DNA from: Pedobacter frigiditerrae | GTDB lineage: Bacteria; Bacteroidota; Bacteroidia; Sphingobacteriales; Sphingobacteriaceae | NCBI RefSeq assembly: GCF_032678705.1 | Contig: NZ_JAVTSS010000001.1 | Coordinates: 1,984,001-2,048,000 of the forward strand | Direction of reading: 5' to 3' | Length of the DNA stretch: 64,000 bases | Shown here: piece after piece, positions 41,453 to 50,522 of the stretch | How positions within the stretch are numbered: position 1 is the first letter of the stretch | How the letters are laid out: each line of letters starts with the position of its first letter | Program-made: the position numbers and the translations under genes | Notes under the pieces: model-generated | Database searches by the model: none | What the model saw: only the letters and a program-made list of their open reading frames with translations | What the model was told of the DNA's origin: nothing

Positions 41453-43483
41453 TTATACAAATAGCCCTACTACCAAATCAATTAATTTGATACCGATAAA
41501 AGGGGCTACTACTCCACCTATACCATAGATAAAAAGGTTTCTTCTAAGTAATGCCGTAGCACCTATCGGTTTGTAGGCAACGCCTTTTAATGCCAGTGGA
41601 ATTAAAATTGGAATAATGATGGCGTTAAAAATTACGGCCGACATGATTGCACTTTCTGGACTGTGAAGCCCCATGATGTTCAAGCTTTGCAAAGCAGGGA
41701 TAGATGCGATAAATAATGCTGGTACAATTGCAAAATATTTAGCTACATCATTAGCAATTGAAAAGGTAGTTAATGTACCACGAGTGATGAGTAACTGTTT
41801 CCCAATCTCAACAATCTCAATCAGTTTTGTAGGATCATTATCCAGATCGACCATGTTACCCGCTTCTTTTGCAGCTTGGGTACCACTGTTCATCGCTACG
41901 CCAACATCTGCCTGTGCTAATGCAGGAGCATCATTTGTACCATCACCCATCATCGCCACCAATTTACCAAGAGCTTGCTCGTCTTTAATGTAGTTCATTT
42001 TGTCCTCAGGCTTAGCCTCAGCGATGAAATCATCAACTCCTGCTTTTTCAGCGATGTATTTGGCGGTTAGTGGATTATCCCCAGTTACCATCACTGTTTT
42101 TACGCCCATTTTACGCAAGCGTTCAAAACGTTCGCTGATGCCAGGTTTAATGATATCCTGTAGTTCGATTACACCTAAAGCCTGCTCATTCTCACATACA
42201 ACCAGCGGCGTTCCGCCGTTGCTAGCTATCGATTTTACCTGATCTTCAATATCCATCGGAAAAGCATGACCTGCTTGCAATACAATATTTTTGATCGAAT
42301 CAAAAGCACCTTTACGGATTCTTCTACCATCTGGAGTGTTAATTCCGCTAGAACGGGTTTCGGCTGTAAACTTGATAAATTCTGCTCCAGCAGGTGCTGT
42401 TTCCAAGACGATGTGACCATCGCCCTTTGCCAGTTCGATAATTGATTTCCCCTCTGGTGTTTCATCAGAAAGCGAACTAAGCACACAGGCATCAGTAAAT
42501 TTTTTGATGATTACGCCAGCTGTTGGATAGAAATTGGTAGCCTTACGATTACCAATGGTGATTGTACCAGTTTTATCTAATAGTAACACATCTATATCAC
42601 CAGCAGTTTCTACCGCTTTACCAGATTTCGTTATCACATTAGCTCTTAATGCCCTGTCCATTCCGGCAATACCGATGGCAGATAAAAGACCTCCAATTGT
42701 GGTTGGGATTAGGCATACAAAAAGAGAGATTAATGCTGCAATGGTAATTGGCGTATTTGCATAATCAGCAAAAGGTTTAAGCGTTACACATACAATGATA
42801 AATACCAAGGTAAAACTTGCAAGCAAAATCGTCAAAGCAATTTCGTTTGGTGTTTTCTGACGTGAGGCTCCTTCAACCAAAGCAATCATTTTATCTAGAA
42901 AACTTTCACCTGGCTCAGTGCTTACTTTTACCTTGATCTGGTCTGAAAGTACCTTTGTACCACCTGTTACTGAAGATTTATCACCACCAGACTCCCTGAT
43001 TACTGGAGCTGATTCACCAGTGATTGCGGATTCGTCGATGGTAGCAATCCCTTCGATTATCTCTCCATCGGTTGGGATGGTATCACCCGTTTCGCATAAA
43101 AAAACATCTCCTTTTTTCAATGTACTAGAAGAACGTACTTCAATCTTTCCATTTTCTAAAAGTACCTTTGCAGGAGTCTCCTCACGGGTTTTGCGTAAGC
43201 TGTCTGCCTGTGCCTTTCCCCTTGCCTCGGCAATTGCCTCAGCAAAATTGGCAAACAATACTGTTAATAATAACACTAGAAAAATGAAGAAGTTATATAG
43301 TGGAGAACCCTGCCCTTCATGGCTAAATGAATAAAAGGTTACATAGGCCATTACCAAAGTTCCAATCTCCACGGTAAACATTACCGGATTTTTAATCATC
43401 ACCCTTGGATCGAGTTTGATAAAAGATTGTTTTAATGCGGTTTGCACTAAGGCCGGTTCGAATAATTTATTGTTAGTTTTCAT
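41453..43483 (-). CDS. kdpB: KdpB, P-type K+-transporting ATPase catalytic subunit
   Basis: A 676-residue P-type ATPase. The phosphorylated Asp303 lies in [22 protein letters not shown] is the A-domain TGES loop; [31 protein letters not shown] and [24 protein letters not shown] are the P-domain. The membrane motif [23 protein letters not shown] matches KdpB. It hydrolyses ATP to drive potassium uptake through KdpA. Length is normal (about 680). The gene follows kdpA after 89 bp holding a repeat. Confidence 0.98.
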   Translation of the reverse strand: MKTNNKLFEPALVQTALKQSFIKLDPRVMIKNPVMFTVEIGTLVMAYVTFYSFSHEGQGSPLYNFFIFLVLLLTVLFANFAEAIAEARGKAQADSLRKTREETPAKVLLENGKIEVRSSSTLKKGDVFLCETGDTIPTDGEIIEGIATIDESAITGESAPVIRESGGDKSSVTGGTKVLSDQIKVKVSTEPGESFLDKMIALVEGASRQKTPNEIALTILLASFTLVFIIVCVTLKPFADYANTPITIAALISLFVCLIPTTIGGLLSAIGIAGMDRALRANVITKSGKAVETAGDIDVLLLDKTGTITIGNRKATNFYPTAGVIIKKFTDACVLSSLSDETPEGKSIIELAKGDGHIVLETAPAGAEFIKFTAETRSSGINTPDGRRIRKGAFDSIKNIVLQAGHAFPMDIEDQVKSIASNGGTPLVVCENEQALGVIELQDIIKPGISERFERLRKMGVKTVMVTGDNPLTAKYIAEKAGVDDFIAEAKPEDKMNYIKDEQALGKLVAMMGDGTNDAPALAQADVGVAMNSGTQAAKEAGNMVDLDNDPTKLIEIVEIGKQLLITRGTLTTFSIANDVAKYFAIVPALFIASIPALQSLNIMGLHSPESAIMSAVIFNAIIIPILIPLALKGVAYKPIGATALLRRNLFIYGIGGVVAPFIGIKLIDLVVGLFV

Positions 43484-43509
43484 TTTGTTGAATTTATTTT
43501 TTGTGTTTT

Positions 43510-43567
43510 GTCATTCCCAGGAACGAGGAATCTCTTTTATAGATCCTTCGCTTTGCTCTGGATGACA
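43510..43567. repeat. Dispersed repeat between kdpA and kdpB
   Basis: GTCATTCCCAGGAACGAGGA to CTTTGCTCTGGATGACAC. Ends GTCAT/ATGAC are inverted. A further dispersed element within the kdp transcript. Confidence 0.65.
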
Positions 43568-43572
43568 CGATT

Positions 43573-45291
43573 CTATCTAACCATCGTAAAATATTCTGCA
43601 ATCGGACCTAATGCCAGTGCAGGGAAATAAGATAGTGCGTTCAGTACCAAGATCACGGCAAAGGTCATCAGTGCAAATGTTTTGGTATCTGTTCTTAATG
43701 TACCAGCAGATTCTGGGATGAATTTTTTAGAAGCAAGAAGCCCAGCGATGGCAACAGGTCCAATAATTGGAAGGAAACGACCCAAGAAGATAATTACTCC
43801 AGTTAATACGTTCCAGAATACATTGTTATCTCCCAGCCCTTCAAATCCAGAACCGTTATTGGCATTGGATGAGGTTACCTCATAAAGCATTTCAGAGAAA
43901 CCATGGAAACTAGGGTTATTTAACCAATTTTTAGGTTGTACCGCCCAATCTGCTCCACCAACATTCATAAATACGTAACTTGCTATTGCTGTTCCGGCTA
44001 ATATTAAGAACGGGCTAAGCAAGGTGATGATGGCGGCAATCTTAATCTCTCTAGCTTCCACCTTGTGCCCTAAAAACTCTGGTGTTCTGCCAACCATTAA
44101 CCCTGATATGAATACCGCAATGATGAGGTAAACAAAATAGTTTAACAGCCCAACACCACACCCTCCATAAAATGAATTGATCATCATACCTAACAACTGC
44201 CATAACCCTGTAAGTGGCATAGTACTATCATGCATTCCATTTACAGATCCAGTTGAAATTACCGTGGTTACTATGCTCCAATAGGCGGTCGCAGTAGGAC
44301 CAAATCTCACTTCTTTACCTTCCATAGCTCCTGTACCTTGTGCTATGCCCATTTTTGCAATTGCAGGGTTTCCGCCCAATTCTGAAGTGAGAGCAGGAAT
44401 TAATAGTAGTAATGTTCCGATGGTCATTACACCAAATATTGTCCAAGCAAGTTTCTTTCTGCGTATAAAGAAGCCGAAAGCAAGTACCATTGCCAATGGA
44501 ATTATCATTTGAGCAATTACCTCTATCATATTGGTAAAGTAGCTTGGGTTTTCAAAAGGATGAGCAGAGTTGGCACCGAAGTAGCCACCACCATTGGTGC
44601 CCAAATGTTTAATCGCGATCATCTGAGCAGCTGGTCCACGGGAAACGTTAACGGTATCGCCCTGCATGGAAATAAATTGATCCTTACCATCGTAACTTGC
44701 AGGTGTACCATTATAGGTCAATAACAATGCAACAACAATAGATAATGGTAAAAGAAGTCTTGTAATAGACCTTACAAAAAACTCCCAAAAGTTGCCCAAC
44801 TCAGTAACCGTCTTATCGCGGAAAGCCTTAAACAATACAACCGCAGCGGCAATTCCTGTAGCTGCACTTACAAACTGAAGGAACATCAGCACAAATTGTT
44901 GTGTGAGGTAGCTTACACCGCTTTCGCCAGAATAATGTTGAAGATTACAGTTAGCCACAAAGCTTATAATCGTGTTAAATGCTAAATCAGGAGTCATACC
45001 TGGGTTACCATCAGGATTGAAAGGTAGTTTATCCTGAAATATCAAGACAAAAAAGCCGTAGACTAACCATAACAAATTGATGGTTAATAATGCTTTTAGG
45101 TGTTGCTTCCAGTTCATCTGTTCTTTGGTATTGATACCAGAAAGTTTATAGATTCCGTTTTCGATCGGTTTAAGGAAATCCGTCCATACCTTTTCCCCTG
45201 CAAATACCTTAGCGAGGTACTTTCCTAAAGGGACAGCAATCGCTATTGTAATTAGGAAGGTGGCAATGATGCCAAGTAATTCTGTGTTCAT
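43573..45291 (-). CDS. kdpA: KdpA, potassium channel-like subunit
   Basis: A 572-residue membrane protein with about ten helices. The selectivity-filter motifs are visible: VANCNLQHYSGESGVSYLTQ (first), HLGTNGGGYFGANSAHPFENPS (second), STGSVNGMHDSTMPLTG (third) and SSNANNGSGFEGLGDN (fourth). It selects and passes potassium in the KdpFABC pump. It is 15 residues longer than the E. coli protein, mostly in loops. It is the first large gene of the operon, 109 bp after kdpF. Confidence 0.98.
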   Translation of the reverse strand: MNTELLGIIATFLITIAIAVPLGKYLAKVFAGEKVWTDFLKPIENGIYKLSGINTKEQMNWKQHLKALLTINLLWLVYGFFVLIFQDKLPFNPDGNPGMTPDLAFNTIISFVANCNLQHYSGESGVSYLTQQFVLMFLQFVSAATGIAAAVVLFKAFRDKTVTELGNFWEFFVRSITRLLLPLSIVVALLLTYNGTPASYDGKDQFISMQGDTVNVSRGPAAQMIAIKHLGTNGGGYFGANSAHPFENPSYFTNMIEVIAQMIIPLAMVLAFGFFIRRKKLAWTIFGVMTIGTLLLLIPALTSELGGNPAIAKMGIAQGTGAMEGKEVRFGPTATAYWSIVTTVISTGSVNGMHDSTMPLTGLWQLLGMMINSFYGGCGVGLLNYFVYLIIAVFISGLMVGRTPEFLGHKVEAREIKIAAIITLLSPFLILAGTAIASYVFMNVGGADWAVQPKNWLNNPSFHGFSEMLYEVTSSNANNGSGFEGLGDNNVFWNVLTGVIIFLGRFLPIIGPVAIAGLLASKKFIPESAGTLRTDTKTFALMTFAVILVLNALSYFPALALGPIAEYFTMVR

Positions 45292-45400
45292 TTTTTGTTA
45301 GTTTAGTGAGAATTAATAATGAGGAAATAGAGAATAGGAAATGGGGAATAGATTGGCGACATTTCGCACATCTTCCGTTTTACCTTTTCCATTTTCCGTC

Positions 45401-45478
45401 TTAAAATTGTTCGGGTTTGATGAGTACGTAAACCATGTACAGGAATACCAATACTGAGATAATGAATAATGTGATCAT
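45401..45478 (-). CDS. kdpF: KdpF, small membrane subunit
   Basis: A 25-residue peptide, MITLFIISVLVFLYMVYVLIKPEQF then a stop-type end, with the single helix and the YVLIKPEQF tail that define KdpF (E. coli ends LLKPE-like). It stabilises the Kdp complex. Too short for routine gene callers. The spacing to kdpA (109 bp, including an AT-rich repeat) is longer than usual. Confidence 0.9.
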   Translation of the reverse strand: MITLFIISVLVFLYMVYVLIKPEQF

Positions 45479-45483
45479 GGGTT

Positions 45484-45564
45484 TTAGATTTTTTCGAACC
45501 AATCGATTGATTTGTAGACTACCCAACAGAGCAGTAGTAATGAGAGAAATAAGATTATAGTCAT
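45484..45564 (-). CDS. 26-residue membrane peptide upstream of kdpF
   Basis: An ATG at 45564 opens a 26-residue frame: MTIILFLSLLLLCWVVYKSIDWFEKI, one hydrophobic helix with a charged C-terminus. It stops 5 bp before the kdpF ATG, so the two would be translated together. The composition and spacing are those of a real small membrane protein, and it lies directly after the candidate sigma-54 promoter. It may be a second KdpF-like subunit. I know of no name for it; conservation has not been tested. Confidence 0.6.
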   Translation of the reverse strand: MTIILFLSLLLLCWVVYKSIDWFEKI

Positions 45565-45589
45565 AACATTAATTGTTTTACAGGCCCTA

Positions 45590-45606
45590 TACCAAGCTAC
45601 GTACCA
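45590..45606 (-). promoter_or_regulatory. Candidate sigma-54 promoter of the kdp operon
   Basis: On the minus strand TGGTACGTAGCTTGGTA: TGGTAC-N5-TTGGT matches the consensus TGGCAC-N5-TTGCA except at the fourth base and the second base of the -12 GC. Transcription would start near 45579, 15 nt before the small membrane peptide gene. The adjacent NtrC-type regulator makes a sigma-54 promoter here plausible. Confidence 0.5.
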
Positions 45607-45687
45607 TAAAAACTCAGACAACACATAAAACACTTAAAAACAGACAGTTATGAAACAATAGTTCTTAATCACGAAAATTTAACCATA

Positions 45688-45718
45688 AAAAAACCCTTCC
45701 AAAATGGAAGGGTTTTTT
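45688..45718. terminator. Rho-independent terminator after the response-regulator gene
   Basis: AAAAAACCCTTCC (45688-45700) and GGAAGGGTTTTTT (45706-45718), a perfect 13-bp stem with a 5-nt loop and A/T runs on both sides. It would end the response-regulator transcript (stop at 45748) before the kdp promoter, so the regulator and the pump genes are separate transcripts. Confidence 0.9.
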
Positions 45719-45747
45719 CATATCGGGCAATAGCCACTAAATTCTAA

Positions 45748-47082
45748 TCAGGATATATTGTACTCCTCTATTTTTCTATAAAGCGTGGTAAGCCCTATTC
45801 CCAGTAGCCTTGCGGTTTCAGTCTTATTGCCACGGGCATAATTAAGTACTTTAACAATGTGCTGCTTTTCTATGGTTGCCATCTCCATTGATCCTCCAGC
45901 ATCATTTATATTGTTGTTAAACTCATAAGGTAATAAATCAGCGCCAATCACTTCGCCGTTGGCCAAAATTACTGCTCGTTCTATAATGTTCTTCAATTCA
46001 CGGATATTGCCTTTCCAATGGTGATTATTCAAATAATCTATAAAAGCCTTATCCATAGATAGTTCATTACGATTTACTTTGGCCGAAAAGTCTTTCAGGT
46101 AATGTTTAGCTAACAAAACAATGTCGCCTTTTCTCTGGGAAAGACTTGGCAATACGATTGCAAAAACCGATAAGCGGTAATAAAGATCCGATCTAAAATT
46201 ACCCTTGTCTGATTCGGCTTTCAAGTCCCTATTTGTTGCAGCTATAATTCTTACATTTACTTTACTGGTTTGGGTTCCTCCCATTTTAATGAAAGTCTGA
46301 TTTTCAAGCACCCGAAGTAATTTCGCCTGTAGATCGATATTCATTTCGCCAATTTCATCAAGGAATAAAGTCCCTTCATTGGCTTCCTCAAGCAATCCTT
46401 TTTTATCCTTATTGGCACCTGTAAATGCGCCTTCTTTATAACCAAAAAGCTCACTTTCTAACAATTCTGGATTAAAGCCACTGCAATTTAGCGCAACAAA
46501 AGGTTTATTCCGTCTCGGACTCCCATAGTGAATAGCCTGTGCAAAAACTTCCTTTCCCGTACCTGTTTCACCGAGCAACAATACCGTTGTATCAGTTACC
46601 GCAACCTTTTGCGCCAAACTAATTGCTTCCTTAATTGCAGGAGAACTTCCAATGATGGTTTCGAAACTATGCTTTAATCCTACCTTTTTTTCTAAATCAA
46701 ATACCCTAGCTTGCAGTTTTGCCTTTTCTAGTGCCTTATGTAAAAGTGGAATAATCTTATCGTTATCATCACCCTTGGTGATATAATCAAAAGCACCATT
46801 ACGCATGGCCGTTACGCCATCAGCGATGGTTCCGAATGCAGTTAGATTGATTACTTCAACGTAAGGCCTTATTTTTTTAATCTCTACAACCAATTCAACA
46901 CCGTTGGCATCCGGTAATTTAACATCGCTGAGGACTACCATCACCTCGTTCGTAGTAAGTAGTTTTAAACCTTCCTTTGCCGTAGCTGACTGCAAAACCT
47001 TAAATCCTTCGAGTTCGATGATCCTAGAGAGCAAGCTTCTGATTTTGCTTTCATCGTCTATGATGAGTATGGTATGTTCCAT
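45748..47082 (-). CDS. Sigma-54-dependent response regulator (NtrC family)
   Basis: A 444-residue regulator. Receiver domain residues 1-120 with phospho-Asp53 ([11 protein letters not shown]). AAA+ domain about 145-375 with Walker A GETGTGKE, the sigma-54 loop [12 protein letters not shown] and [15 protein letters not shown]. Fis-type HTH at the C-terminus ([30 protein letters not shown]). It should hydrolyse ATP to open sigma-54 promoters when phosphorylated. E. coli Kdp uses the OmpR-type KdpE instead. Placement just upstream of kdp, on the same strand but with its own terminator, suggests it activates the sigma-54-like promoter at 45590 with the kinase at 36639. A CAAATATA at 47102-47109 is a possible -7 element. 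Confidence 0.92.
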   Translation of the reverse strand: MEHTILIIDDESKIRSLLSRIIELEGFKVLQSATAKEGLKLLTTNEVMVVLSDVKLPDANGVELVVEIKKIRPYVEVINLTAFGTIADGVTAMRNGAFDYITKGDDNDKIIPLLHKALEKAKLQARVFDLEKKVGLKHSFETIIGSSPAIKEAISLAQKVAVTDTTVLLLGETGTGKEVFAQAIHYGSPRRNKPFVALNCSGFNPELLESELFGYKEGAFTGANKDKKGLLEEANEGTLFLDEIGEMNIDLQAKLLRVLENQTFIKMGGTQTSKVNVRIIAATNRDLKAESDKGNFRSDLYYRLSVFAIVLPSLSQRKGDIVLLAKHYLKDFSAKVNRNELSMDKAFIDYLNNHHWKGNIRELKNIIERAVILANGEVIGADLLPYEFNNNINDAGGSMEMATIEKQHIVKVLNYARGNKTETARLLGIGLTTLYRKIEEYNIS

Positions 47083-47116
47083 AAAATTTGTTACGCTTAT
47101 ACAAATATAGGTTTGT

Positions 47117-47274
47117 TTTATTGTTACATTGATAAATTGATCAATTGTTGAATTGCTTTATTGTTGGATTGATGAATTGTTACATTGTTAGATTGTTGAA
47201 TTGTTGGATTTAAACTCACAACTCCAATCTCTCAACTCTCAACTCCGATTTCCCAACTCCAAACTCCAAACTGC
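47117..47274. repeat. Low-complexity AT-rich and CT-rich intergenic tract
   Basis: Repeats of ATTGTTGAATTG-like units (47120-47212) are followed by a run of AACTC/CCAACTCC-type units (47213-47274). The unit ATTGTTGAATTG (47144-47155) returns at 50425. No coding content. Confidence 0.8.
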
Positions 47275-48180
47275 CTAATTCATCCCTCCTAAAATTACAG
47301 GGTTTTTATTATTACCCATTAGGATGATTTTTGTATTTGGAGATAGCGCAATTTCCTTTTGTGCCTTGATGGCTTCATATTGCAACTGTTTATCACTTAA
47401 GCCTGTAGAAAGGATTTTTTGGTAATCGGCAATACCTTGTGCTTCTACACGTTTACGCTCAGCTTCCTGTTTTTCCTTTTGGAGCACAAAAGTCATTTTT
47501 TGTGCCTCTTGTTCTGCATTGATTTTTGATTCTATTGCTGCTTTAACTGATGCTGGCAAAGTCACATTCCTGACTAACAACTGTTCCAGTTCTAAGCCAC
47601 GACCAGCAAAACTTTTGGCAATGGTTTGATAGATTTTTTGTTGAAATTCCTCTCGTTTTAAAGAATAAAGAGAAACAGCATCATAAGAAACTGCATTGTC
47701 TCTAATGGCAGTTCTGGTAATAGGCCTTACTACTTTATCTACATAATCAACGCCGATGGTAGAAAGAATTTTTGGAGCAGCACTAGGCTTAACCTTGAAT
47801 AGTACTGAAAGATCGATAACCACCTCCAATCCATCGGCAGACAAAACCCTAATGGCATCATCTCCATCTTTATTTCCTTCATTGTGCACTGCTGACATGG
47901 TATAATTCTGCGTCCTGATATCAAATGTAGTTACATCTACTAATGGGTTCACAACATTCAGCCCGCTAAGGAGCACGCCATCGTCAACCTTACCATACAA
48001 GGTCTTTACGCCAACATCACCTGCATCAATTACCTTGAGCATCGAGGTAACTGCTCCTAAAAAGATAACCACCATACCAATAATGCGAATTGCACCTTTA
48101 AACCTTGCCAAAGGACTTTCACCATTGGCCATAAAAAAGCTTACCACAACGATAAGCATACCTAAAATAATGAGAAACAT
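47275..48180 (-). CDS. SPFH/prohibitin-family membrane protein
   Basis: A 301-residue protein. Two N-terminal membrane segments (about residues 1-18 and 30-46: FLIILGMLIVVVSFFMA; IIGMVVIFLGAVTSML), then the prohibitin/SPFH domain (about 50-230): VIDAGDVGVKTLYGKV, NPLVDVTTFDIRTQNYTM, KVVRPITRTAIRDNAVSY, EFQQKIYQTIAKSFAGRGLELEQLLVRNVTLP. A charged coiled coil follows (KINAEQEAQKMTFVLQKEKQEAERKRVEAQ). Such proteins form large membrane-bound rings linked to lipid domains and protease control. It is a single gene between the kdp regulator and the sialidase locus. Confidence 0.92.
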   Translation of the reverse strand: MFLIILGMLIVVVSFFMANGESPLARFKGAIRIIGMVVIFLGAVTSMLKVIDAGDVGVKTLYGKVDDGVLLSGLNVVNPLVDVTTFDIRTQNYTMSAVHNEGNKDGDDAIRVLSADGLEVVIDLSVLFKVKPSAAPKILSTIGVDYVDKVVRPITRTAIRDNAVSYDAVSLYSLKREEFQQKIYQTIAKSFAGRGLELEQLLVRNVTLPASVKAAIESKINAEQEAQKMTFVLQKEKQEAERKRVEAQGIADYQKILSTGLSDKQLQYEAIKAQKEIALSPNTKIILMGNNKNPVILGGMN

Positions 48181-48399
48181 AATTTTTTAAATTTATTTAT
48201 AAGCAAGGCAACAAAGCAGATGCCCAAAGCCAAAAAGGTTTCAAAAACCCATTTTAAACTGAATTTAAAAGATATTATACGTTAGCACATTTCTAGATAC
48301 CCTTCCAAAATGGTATGGTTATTTTCAATTTGGGATGGTTGTGATTGCATATTTTCTTTAAAAGATTAAATGTTAGAAAGCTTTTTACAGGCATAAAAA

Positions 48400-48426
48400 A
48401 AGAGATAGTCAATTTGACTATCTCTT
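48400..48426 (-). terminator. Terminator of the sialidase/SusCD operon
   Basis: AAGAGATAGTC (48400-48410) pairs with GACTATCTCTT (48416-48426) around AATTT; on the minus strand the stem is followed by a run of T (48400-48395). It lies 28 bp after the sialidase stop codon. Confidence 0.9.
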
Positions 48427-48453
48427 AAGTTTATTAGTAATACAATCCGTCAA

Positions 48454-50361
48454 CTACTTCTTATAAATAACAATCCCTTCAGTCGGACTTTCCACACCAC
48501 CTTCGCCTGCAACTACTAATGTTCCGTTATCCAAAACTACAGCATCCATTGCGCCAAATGGTGCCGCATAACCGAAATAGGCAGTTTTTGTGAAAAGCGC
48601 ACCAGCGTTTGTATAATTCAATCCATTATCAGTACTTTTAAAAACAACAGGTACAGTAGGATAACTAGGACTATTTTTTACCTCAGTATCCGTCTCTCTT
48701 CCTGTAGAGTTGATGAAGAAAATTTCTCCACTTGAACCTTTTACCACAGTACCTGGAAATAGATGCCCATAATCACTAGTAGCCACATCAGCTTTCACAT
48801 TAACAGCCGCAGTCCAGTTATCACCTCCATCACTACTATAGGATACAAATTTATTTTTCGGACTGGCATTGGTATGACCAACTATCATCATCAATCGTCC
48901 ATCGGCTAACTCTATTACTGAAGCATTTTTTAAACTAGATCCACTTACTACTTTACTTAATCTCCAAGATGTGCCACCATTATCTGATATAGCGACTTTC
49001 ACAGTTTTCTTGCTGTAGTTAAGTGGGATGATTAAACGCTTGTTATAGGTTGTAGATTTCAACTCAATACCATGACCAGGGCCATTCTGAACATAACCTG
49101 CAGCTACATCTTTTAACACCGTGGTCACTTCAATTGGAGTAGTCCATGTGTTTCCATTATCTGATGATTCTACCTGAAATATTTTCTGTGACGCATCGGT
49201 ATAAGTATATACAGTACCAGCTACCGTTGAGTTGATACTACTATATTGTAAGATAATCTTACCTGATGCCAAACTTACAACCTGAGGAAAACAAAAGGTG
49301 GAATTACTCCCATCCCCAGCGATTACTTTAATTTGGCTGTCCCAAGTATTGCCACCATCCGTTGAGCGTTTCATGATAATGTCTGTGTTACCTACAGCCA
49401 TTGTGTTTTGTGCTACCCTTTCGATGGAATTTAATGGTGTACTGCGCCCTTCAGCAAACAATAAAAGGTTACCGTTAGCTGCTTTAGCCAGTGCTGGAGC
49501 TTGTATTTTATTATATCCTTTTTCATACTCATGCATGGCATAGTTCATGGTGTACATTTGGTTACTTTCAATATACATTTCGTGTACATTGACGAAGTTT
49601 CTCCATGGACGAATCTGAGGCGTAAAAAACTGCAGTTTATCGTTCCCCATCCTAAAAGTGAACACTAAGATTTTGTTGATTTTTACATAAAATATTCCAT
49701 TTGTGATCACGACTTCCAAATCGGCAGGTACACCTGGAACCATTACCTGATTAACCGTAGGCCAACCTTGCGCAGGATCTACCGATGCAGTTACCCCATA
49801 ATAATCCAGAAAGAACTTGGGCTCACCTGTAGTTGAGTTACCATCCATACCAAAATTAAATACGGCCTGCGTATCCCAGTTCTTACCCAATACCAATGCT
49901 GCCGCAGTCCCGTTAAATGTTCCAAACGTAACTTTTGCGTACATATAAAAGCTTGTTCCCGCACCCACAGGAACAAAATATTTCGAATAGATCCAATTGT
50001 ATTTGTAGCTGTTGGCATCTGCAGCAAAGTGATCTGTAGTAGCTAATGGATAAAAGTTATAATGTGGCAGCTCATGTAAGCCATCTGGCTTTTGTTCCCA
50101 TGAAAGTGCATCTCCTACTGCTGCATAATCAGTATATCCTTTAACGAGAATGTTTTCATAGTCTGGAACCCCATTCTTCATCAACCATTTTCCCGCAGTC
50201 CTTGTCTTATCAAAAGGAAAAGGAAGCGAATCTGGATTGATGGGTTTACCTGCATCGAATGGCCCAGGAAAAGTAAAATGTTCTTCCTTATAACAACCCG
50301 TCAGTAAGACACCTGCAAGTACTGCAAAAATGAGATATACTTTCAATAGATTCATTTTCAT
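48454..50361 (-). CDS. Sialidase-like (GH33/BNR) lipoprotein
   Basis: Start chosen at 50361 (MKMNLLKVYLIFAVLAGVLLTGC; 635 aa), which gives a proper lipobox; an upstream ATG at 50394 adds 11 residues. Residues about 60-270 form a jelly-roll, concanavalin-like domain (YMYAKVTFGTFNGTAAALVLGKNW). The C-terminal six-bladed propeller has five Asp-boxes: STDGGNTW, SSDNGNTW, ISDNGGTSW, SSDGGDNW and STDNGLNY. The arginine-triad start RIP is replaced by IQAPAL, while FAEGR is kept. It should cleave terminal sialic acid or a related glycoside at the cell surface; activity is not certain. It is the last gene of the SusCD operon. Confidence 0.85.
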   Translation of the reverse strand: MKMNLLKVYLIFAVLAGVLLTGCYKEEHFTFPGPFDAGKPINPDSLPFPFDKTRTAGKWLMKNGVPDYENILVKGYTDYAAVGDALSWEQKPDGLHELPHYNFYPLATTDHFAADANSYKYNWIYSKYFVPVGAGTSFYMYAKVTFGTFNGTAAALVLGKNWDTQAVFNFGMDGNSTTGEPKFFLDYYGVTASVDPAQGWPTVNQVMVPGVPADLEVVITNGIFYVKINKILVFTFRMGNDKLQFFTPQIRPWRNFVNVHEMYIESNQMYTMNYAMHEYEKGYNKIQAPALAKAANGNLLLFAEGRSTPLNSIERVAQNTMAVGNTDIIMKRSTDGGNTWDSQIKVIAGDGSNSTFCFPQVVSLASGKIILQYSSINSTVAGTVYTYTDASQKIFQVESSDNGNTWTTPIEVTTVLKDVAAGYVQNGPGHGIELKSTTYNKRLIIPLNYSKKTVKVAISDNGGTSWRLSKVVSGSSLKNASVIELADGRLMMIVGHTNASPKNKFVSYSSDGGDNWTAAVNVKADVATSDYGHLFPGTVVKGSSGEIFFINSTGRETDTEVKNSPSYPTVPVVFKSTDNGLNYTNAGALFTKTAYFGYAAPFGAMDAVVLDNGTLVVAGEGGVESPTEGIVIYKK

Positions 50362-50424
50362 CTCTGTATGTTTTAATATTTTTATCATCTTCATTCTCTA
50401 TTATGGTGTAATAAACATTGCTTT

Positions 50425-50488
50425 ATTGTTGAATTGCTCCATTGCTGGTTCGCCCCATTAGCCTCATTGCCAACAACAATTCAACAAT
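50425..50488. repeat. 12-bp inverted repeat between SusD and the sialidase gene
   Basis: ATTGTTGAATTG (50425-50436) and CAATTCAACAAT (50477-50488) are perfect inverted copies inside an AT-rich tract that resembles the one at 47117. It lies between two co-directional genes of the operon. Confidence 0.75.
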
Positions 50489-50522
50489 CAATCAATTTAA
50501 CAATGCCTAACAACCTTATTGT

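Noticed and set aside
42918..43334. 138-aa open frame opposite kdpB
   Set aside because: Antisense shadow of a highly conserved P-type ATPase gene.
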